A DNA stretch of 64,000 nucleotides from Helicoverpa zea. Its lineage: Eukaryota > Arthropoda > Insecta > Lepidoptera > Noctuidae. Both the position numbers and the translations under genes were made by a program. The notes under the pieces are model-generated. The model saw only the letters and a list, made by a program, of their open reading frames with translations, was not told the DNA's origin and did not search any database. Positions 57,187-64,000 of this stretch are shown here, one piece after another (within the stretch, counting starts at the first letter, position 1; every line of letters begins with the position of its first letter). Location: NCBI RefSeq assembly GCF_022581195.2, contig NC_061456.1, positions 1,676,501 to 1,740,500 of the forward strand, read 5' to 3'.

Positions 57187-60100
57187 TTAGGACAGATCTG
57201 AAAATAGACAAATATAATGTTAGATTCTAATAAATTATTGCACCACCTGCACTGTGCAACTGTGTCAACATGAGTTAGCAATTTCACAAGAGACGCGAAT
57301 AAAGTTGACATCGTGATATTTTGTGCCGCCTCAACTCTAGTGCTTTACAAAAATTTTGGTTAACATACACATTAGCAAAACAATAACTTGGCATATTTCT
57401 CGCTAAACCCAATTGTTTCACACAAGTAAATTCCGAGCAGAAGTACCCACTGGTACCGCGTACCTAATAATGGAATCTGCACACAACAGTCTTATAAAAA
57501 CAATCAACAATATTACCAGAACAAGGAGTAGCAAAATAATAAAAAAAAAACTTTAAAAAGTTTCCCAACCACAGCTAATCAATCTTAGTCAAGGAGGTTG
57601 TGACACAAAAAAGTTCTGTCATATACTCACAGCTGGGGACAAGGTCCTGGTGCATGTGGTGTTCGGCGTCCATGCCAAGGGGCATGCAAGTCGCGGGCGG
57701 GGGTCGGCGCTGCACCTGTTGACGACATTTTATTTGTCAGATCATTTTTCGTTGTGGAACATATAAAAAAAAATCTTGGTGTTGCAATACTTTTGAAATA
57801 TGCCATTATAAAGACAGTAAGTTACTTAGTTGCGAAACGGCTGCAAATTTCACAATATTTTTTTCAATTGTAATTATTTCTTTTAATTGTAAAAAAAAAA
57901 TTGCAAAGGAGGCATGCCAGGTAATATTTTATAGGGAGGTGTAATTTCGGTATCGATTTCTGTGGTCTATTCAAATTGATAAGAAGCGTGTGAAAGCTAG
58001 CTCAATGTTATCAATACGCGTCCGTTACTGATATTGTTTCAAAATAACGTCTAAACAATCGAATTTGCTACTAGATAATGACATTACCTATTTTATCGCA
58101 TTTACATACGCGAGATATAATATTATCATCATTTACCTAAACATGCTTGTGTATTTCTTTAATTACCGCATGTAATGGTAATTAACGGTTTTTATATTAG
58201 TAATCTTTATTTGCATGTCTGTTTTCCCTAAAGAAGTTTCTTAGAGATAAAACACTAGAAAATAAAGTTATTGAGAACCTTATGAGAAGTTGTAATTTTG
58301 AAGATAGTTGAGCTTATATTCTTAAGTTGTAATGAATCCGATTTTTTTGACATGATACATATTATAGTTCGGCCATTCAGAGAATGCGTTCCTGACACGT
58401 CGCGATTGAACTGACGACGTAACTTTGCAATGGCGTTGCAGTTACGATAAAAATATTTTTGCTGGTTGTTTACCGTTTTAACAATTGAGGAGCATTAAAA
58501 CAACATTATTATATCAATAACACTAGTTTACAGTACATTTGTTGCCGGGATTTTTTAAGCTGTTGTTGACTACTCATATTTAACCATATTTAAAACTATT
58601 AGTAGTTTTTTTTTATCAGCTCTAGTTTTTGAGATTCAGCTAAGTGCGGTTTAAAGAGAAAAAACGTGGATTTACCTTAAAGAATATTTGTTTAAAAATT
58701 ATATTAATTGTTAAGTTCCAAAAAACTTGGCTTTAAAGCTCTTCTCTTATGTGTAGACTTTGGGAAATGGCGTATCAGAGACCAGCAATAGTCAGACATC
58801 ATATTTACATCCCAGAAACCCTGATAACGTTCTTCCATGACACGTTAATCTTGATGCATACGTTCTCCCCTGCTCTTCGCTCATATCTCCTAAATTTTCT
58901 GGAAATCTGTCCAGATGACTGAAGAGGAAGTGACTTTATGCTCAAATTGCATCCCATACCTCTTATTTGTAAAAGCAGGTCTTCGACAAGTTCAACATAA
59001 TTTTCATTATAATTTTTCAAAATTCAATATAATTTTTATTCTCTGAAAGTTCAGGTGAATGCTACACTCTTCGCTAAACACATGTTCTACTTCGGTTTTG
59101 CCATTTAGCTCGATTTTTGGTGTTTAAGCTGTTTATGTTCACGCTGCAAAAGTAAGAGCCGTCGAGATGATTTTTCGATTCTTTCCAAATAGTTGGTGTT
59201 TTAAGTTGAAAAGTACTTCTTTTACCACTTTTCCATAATCTTAAATATTCAACGCACGATTTACAAACACAATCAGGAGCCCAAGATTTGTCATTTTTAT
59301 CTAACAACATTCCAAAATATAAAAAATAAGTATTTTTAAGCGTCTCTGATGACATTTCTACTCTTCTCAAACACATATTCTCCACATAAGTAACAAACAT
59401 GGTTTGGATTGTTCAAACAACGCCTCCTTGAACTACTCGTGTTGTAAAAACTTCACATATTTGTATAATTACAATAAAATACGTACTTCAGCGACTGAAA
59501 AAGGTTCAGAAAAGAGAAAGTCAATAACAAGTAAAGTCGAGCTACAAAAAAATTTTTGCGGGTGTAATTAATAAAAACTAAACATAAGTGAATGTTACCA
59601 GCCATTAAATCCACGGCAACAGGCAAAAAGTTTGATTTTGTAAACTAGTGTAATCAATGAATGTAGTTACGTCGTCAGTTCAATCGCGACGTGTCAGGAA
59701 CGCATTCTCTGAATGGCCGAACTATAGTTGTAGCACATAAACTATTTATTCCTTTACTACATAGACAAAAAGGTGCAATATTTAAGCTACAATGGCAGTA
59801 CCTGGTCAAGATTGAAGCGCACGAAGGCCTCGTACTGTTCAGCCAGCTTGGTGCTGAGCGCCGACTCGTACTCGGAGCGCAGAGCCACTTCTTGCTCGCG
59901 GAGCATTCGCTCGCAGATCATGCGCACCTGGACAGAGAAGACAGGTTAACAGATTTGAAGCTTTGTGTCCAGTTGAGTGACGCAATATAGGTTATATTAC
60001 ATGATGATGATGTCCTCCTATCCGAATATATGGCTATATATGGCTGTTCTCATGTAAAGATATTAGCCAACTGCACAGGACATAATTATAGTGCACAAGC

Positions 60101-63100
60101 ATTTGCGCAGACACAGGGTACATAACAAAGATGAATAGAGAACTAACCCCGTTTTTGGAAGTCGGAAAAACTCATGTATGTCCAGTTCCGGTAAAATGCT
60201 AATGCTAGCTTTTGGTCATAAGCCTTTTATAAACTGAAAAGTTTCGACTGCAAGCAAAACGAATCGATCGAACCCGTCAATGGACATCTACATCTGTGAC
60301 GTTTATTTTTGGAAGATGTGAAATTAGAAAATTCTAATTAACTGGCATGTTTTGTAGCCCCTGTTTCGTGAGACTTGAAACACGGCCCAACACAGGTTGG
60401 TGAAAAAAGAGGCCTTATCTCTTTCTCTATGGTGATCACAAAAACACAATGTCATTTGAGGAAGGAAATGACTTAGAAAGTGTTTACTCTTGTCTTGTTA
60501 TAAAGTTAATTTTCGTGAATACGAATTAGCAATTTAATTTATTAGTCAAACACGGAAGGGCCGTTAGGTTGCCAAAGAAGTAGAAATATTCCACATGTTT
60601 ATACACAATGCCCATTGTAATTGAAAATTGTGTGTAAACTGCATAATTTTTGCTTTCTTTATCTGATTTGGTACTGAAATATTCATGTGTCATTTTCATG
60701 CACAACTACAAAAACATGCTAACTATGATAATAAACACCAACATAAGTATAATTTTGCTGAAATTAGGTAAAATCTCGACGCATATTTAATGTAATTTTG
60801 TACATAACATCCTAGTATTTCCCCAACGATATTATGGGTCTGCTCTCAGTCTAACAGAATGCAGCTGAGCACCAGTGTCTAAAATGAGGACTGCCTATCT
60901 GTTTCCCTAAACCCAATTACCCAGACAGGCTAGAACTCCATTATCATAAGGACTACCAGTTAATATCTAACCCACATCTTGTCTAAATTCTTACAGCCAG
61001 TTTCTTCATCAAAAGTAAAAGCCAAAGTAAAAGTCAAAGTAATGTCTAAAGTAAAATTAACAGTCAAATTATTTTTTTCTATTAGTTTTGCTGTCGATTT
61101 AGCCTTGAAAAAACGAATTTGACCATTACTTTTACTTTAGACATTACTTTGACTTTTACTTTTGATGAAGAAACTGCAAAATATGACCCATCATTTGTAA
61201 GAAAAGTTATTATCAATCAGTTTTAACAGTACCTGTTTGAAAGTGAAGAGGGCACGGTGGTGCACCTTCTGTGTGTTGTGTGTGGAGCGATGCGGCGGCG
61301 AGCAATCGCCCTCGGAGCCGCTGGACGAGGAACAAGAGGCCGCCGCGTTAGTCAGACGCAGTTGGCGACGACGCTGCAGACGCTTGATCTCGTCACATAT
61401 CTCCTGTGCCATGCGCTCTGAAGATACAAGAATATGGAGTTATGGAGTGAATTCAAAGTTGTTCATAGCTGTGTATTGGTTTTAAGTGTTGGGTAAGGCA
61501 CATAAGGCCACTAACAAGCTAATGATGCCTGTTAGGATTCACATCTTCTGGTACTGAACAAATGAAGATCTAGATGGGCTATCACTGGCAGTGTGACACA
61601 GACACTATGTCACAGATGCCATTTACTACATTTTGTGACCTAGGCTGTGGTGGGTGACCTGTTTGTGCAAAGCATAAATGTTCATGAAAAGTAAGTAATG
61701 GCTATAAAGTAGTATGAATAACATGAGAGCAGAGAATTCAATAAATCTTAGTAATGAGGCAGTTTATTTTTATGTTATTTAAATAATGGACGAAAATCTG
61801 CTATTTCTTATTTTCTTGCAATTCCATAAAAGTAAATGGGCTGTTTCAGTACGAAACACTAATAAACCATTTGTATTTTATTCAGGTTTTAAAAAATAGA
61901 ATATTCAGATTACTTTTAATATTGAAATGTCAGATGAATCTTCAATAAGTGCTAATCACCACATGCACAAAAAAGGTCAGTGTTAAAAGATGAAGAAGTC
62001 TTGTTTCATTTATAACTGCTATTACTATAGTTCGGCCATTCAGAGAATGCGTTCCTGACACGTCGCGATTGAACTGACGACGTAATAACATTCATTGATT
62101 ATTGATATAATAATGTTGTTTTAATGCTCCTCAATTGTTAAAACGGTAAACAACCAGCAAAAATATTTTTATCGTAACTGCAACGCCATTGCAAAGTTAC
62201 GTCGTCAGTTCAATCGCGACGTGTCAGGAACGCATTCTCTGAATGGCCGAACTATAAACTAAGCAATACCATTTATTGTTCATGGCAAAAAATTACTGGA
62301 TAAAACTTGAATAAATAATGAGCACTATAAATATTGTGTTTACAAACTGTATGACCTTAGGAATACATGCAACCTTACATTTGAAGTAGTTTTTATGCAT
62401 AATGATTAATAAGGTTATATTACAATAGCAATAATGTATGCTTTTTTAGGGTTCCGTAGCCAAAATGGCAAAAACGGAACCCTTATAGTTTCGTCATGTC
62501 CGTCTGTCCGTCTGTCACAGCCGATTTACTCGGAAACTATAAGTACTACAGTGATGAAATTTGATGGGAATATGTGTTGTATGAACCGCTACAAAAATAT
62601 GACACTAAATAGTAAAAAAAAGAATTGGGGGTGGGGCCCCCCATACATGTAACTGAGGGATGAAATTTTTTTTTTCGATGTACATACCCGTGTGGGGTAT
62701 CAATGGAAAGGTCTTTTAAAATGATATAAAGTTTTCTAAAAAACATTTTTCTTAAAGTGAACGGTTTTTGAGATATCAGCTCTCAAAGTCGTAAAAAGTA
62801 TGTCCCCCCCCTCTATTTTTATAACTACGGGGTATAAAATTCTAAAAAAAATAGAGGTGATGCATGCTAATTAACTCTTTCAACGATTTTTGGTTTGATC
62901 AAAGTATCTCTTATAGTTTTTGAGATAGGTTGATTTAACTGTAATTTACGGAACCCTTCGTGCACGAGTCCGACTCGCACTTGGCCGGTTTTTTCTTTTA
63001 TTAGTCTTTGGTATTTGCATGTTTTCTAGAAAAACTTAGAGTTCTACAAAAAACTTGATCAAGGAAAAATAAGATTTACGCAATTATCTTGTTTGTTACA

Positions 63101-64000
63101 TATGCACCTTACAAAAACTTAATATACATAAATATTAACAGATCATCTAATTAAGTATGTTATTTACTTAGGTACTTGTTTATTTTTGATCTATCCTGGG
63201 TATTTAAATATGAAAAAGTGTTGTTATGTAAAAAACAGAAACCAGCTGTTAATTTTATACACAACATTATCTGCAATCAATGTCTGCAAAACCTTCATAA
63301 TCCCAATCTTCATGCAAGATTATTATCATAGACATAATTCTTTAAGAGCCTGTATACCATTTTTGTAACAGAAAAAAAATCTTGGTATTCAATATCCATA
63401 CAGAGACTAATGCACAAAATATTTTTTGAAATCAATATGTTATATTCATGTAAAATTATATGTAAAAATACCACATAGACATTTAATAGCTTTGTGTAAA
63501 ATGTCCAGTCATCCAGTTAATTAGTAATGTGCTGAAACGTATTAAATTCAGACTTCGCGTAGGTACTGGCCATATTTCGACTGATAAAGCAATATTTATG
63601 TCAGAAGAACTTGCATGTAATATAAAAAGTAGGGGTATAGTAGAAACCGACCCACAATTTATATTACAAAGACTTCGAAGCTGGGCATCGGACACAAAAA
63701 CCAACAAAAGGACATGAAAAAATCCACGCAACGGTCTTCATGCATCACTCATCTCGCTCTAACGCGATAAAAATATTCACGATGCAGTGGAAACAATGGC
63801 GTTAGATAATACAGCTGATTAAATATACAAATCAATGATCAATGCCTATTATTTCAATAAACCTTAAAATGTAGCAACGCTTCATCACATTCCAAAAGAC
63901 ATAATAAAAAAATAAACAAACCTGGGGTCAGTTTCACAGGTGCAATAACGGATTCTCCAAATGACGAAGGTCTGCTCTCAGAAACTTTAATTCCAGGACT
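57187..64000 (-). CDS. akirin: Akirin, 3' part (N-terminal exon beyond window)
   Basis: Exons in transcript order: 63922-64000 (partial at the right edge), 61233-61417, 59802-59927, 57631-57715, 57187-57197; phases match. Akirin is a small nuclear protein that bridges NF-kB factors (Relish in flies) and the Brahma SWI/SNF complex in immune and muscle genes (family knowledge). Visible: PGIKVSESRPSSFGESVIAP; PERMAQEICDEIKRLQRRRQ; a Ser-rich stretch; FTFKQ; the long helix VRMICERMLREQEVALRSEY ... AEQYEAFVRFNLDQ; and the conserved end VPSYLS before the stop at 57187-57189. The terminal exon codes for only the last three residues and the stop. The first exon with the nuclear localisation signal is outside. 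Two introns hold MITEs, one of them split by another transposon. Confidence 0.95.
58805..59020 (-). pseudogene. C-terminal remnant of a conserved arthropod transposon-associated ORF
   Basis: The minus strand first reads ENYVELVEDLLLQIRGMGCN and LSIK, then changes frame to HFLFSHLDRFPENLGDMSEE and, after another shift and a stop, to MEERYQGFWD. I recognise these as the end of a large, repetitive, uncharacterised protein family common in insects and other arthropods (from memory of the family, not a search). Frameshifts and the in-frame stop make it dead. Confidence 0.65.
59074..59400 (-). pseudogene. N-terminal remnant of the same transposon-associated ORF
   Basis: 108 codons from ATG at 59400. 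Contains a Cys pair CVCKSCVEYLRLWKSGK, then TPTIWKESKNH and YFCSVNI, the pattern of the N-terminal, probably zinc-binding, part of that family. It ends at a stop about 50 bp before the C-terminal remnant, so the large middle is missing. Confidence 0.65.
60003..60119 (-). mobile_element. SINE 3' fragment, copy 4, inverted
   Basis: gatgatgatgtcctcctatc ... ttctcatgtaaagatattagcc ... gtgcacaagcatttgcgcag is the reverse complement of the last third of the SINE at 2274-2629. It is truncated and lacks the tRNA-like head. In an akirin intron. Confidence 0.75.
60821..60928 (-). repeat. Interspersed repeat (gaggtcagatagg family), copy 4, inverted
   Basis: The reverse complement reads gataggcagtcctc, cactggtgctcagctgcatt and gttagact, like 53460-53611. 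Confidence 0.55.
60999..61176. mobile_element. Foldback MITE
   Basis: cagtttcttcatcaaaagta at the left is inverted at the right (gatgaagaaactg), and the arms pair for about 60 bp. The left arm has an extra aaagtaaaagtc-type unit. Length 178 bp. In an akirin intron, about 55 bp before exon 61233-61417 on the plus strand. Confidence 0.75.
62026..62256. mobile_element. 231-bp MITE, copy 5
   Basis: Full length, orientation as copy 2, in the akirin intron between exons 63922 and 61233. Confidence 0.85.
62447..62995 (+). mobile_element. Lepidopteran interspersed repeat (agggttccgtagcc family)
   Basis: Starts tagggttccgtagccaaaat and ends cgagtccgactcgcacttgg-ccggtttttt. The start and end words are familiar from a very common moth and butterfly repeat. 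It has no coding frame, and I cannot assign it firmly to SINE or LINE. Confidence 0.6.

Larger units (their letters stand above)
58521..59650 (-). mobile_element. CACTA-ended DNA transposon, internally deleted
   Basis: Perfect 12-bp inverted ends CACTAGTTTACA / TGTAAACTAGTG, with ttgccg shared further in, and a 3-bp TAA duplication (58518-58520, 59651-59653). CACTA ends plus a 3-bp duplication are the signature of the CACTA/EnSpm superfamily; a TWA-type duplication would also fit PIF/Harbinger. The minus strand carries two coding remnants, 59074-59400 and 58805-59020. Confidence 0.8.
58363..59726. mobile_element. 231-bp MITE, copy 4, split by a 1,130-bp element
   Basis: Left part 58363-58520 and right part 59651-59726. 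Removing the insert and one TAA leaves exactly 231 bp, identical in layout to the other copies. In an akirin intron. Confidence 0.9.

Overview
The window is nuclear DNA of an insect, almost certainly a moth or butterfly. Coding regions are split by GT-AG introns, background DNA is AT-rich while many exons are GC-rich, and the repeats are of types common in Lepidoptera: tRNA-derived SINEs, 3' ends of RTE- and R1-like LINEs, and PIF/Harbinger, hAT and other short inverted-repeat elements. There are no bacterial signals. All gene models were read by eye from open frames, splice sites and matching intron phases; no database search was run.

Layout. 231-1306 (+): last two exons of an unrecognised gene with an alanine-rich, then basic, C-terminus. 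1307-7223: non-coding DNA with one SINE and one 231-bp MITE. 7224-28531 (-): complete RFX transcription factor in 14 coding exons (688 aa). Its introns hold most of the transposon debris, including a 174-bp tandem array made from one of its own exons. 28532-31751: intergenic, with a hAT remnant and one weak small ORF. 31752-32285 (+): UBL4A/Get5-like gene, two exons, 152 aa. 36156-45531 (-): DCAF15-like gene, ten coding exons, 806 aa. 47842-50515 (+): Nup35/Nup53, four exons, 299 aa. 52147-54769 (-): GID8/TWA1, four exons, 233 aa. 57187-64000 (-): akirin, whose N-terminal exon lies beyond the right edge.

The genes are unrelated housekeeping or regulatory genes, not a pathway cluster: ciliary transcription control (RFX), tail-anchored protein targeting (UBL4A), ubiquitin ligase receptors or subunits (DCAF15, GID8), nuclear pore structure (Nup35) and NF-kB/SWI-SNF bridging (akirin). 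Arrangement links some of them. DCAF15 and Nup35 start head to head, and a 2-kb hAT-like element sits in their shared promoter. Nup35 and GID8 end tail to tail with poly(A) signals about 40 bp apart.

Most unusual points: (1) ten near-identical 174-bp copies of an RFX exon 3' end plus its splice donor, directly downstream of the functional exon; (2) a 1,130-bp element with CACTA ends and a TAA duplication that has split one of five 231-bp MITEs, and carries both ends of a conserved but uncharacterised arthropod ORF family with its middle missing; (3) a PIF-type MITE inserted into another copy of itself; (4) a frame-neutral 81-bp candidate cassette exon in RFX.
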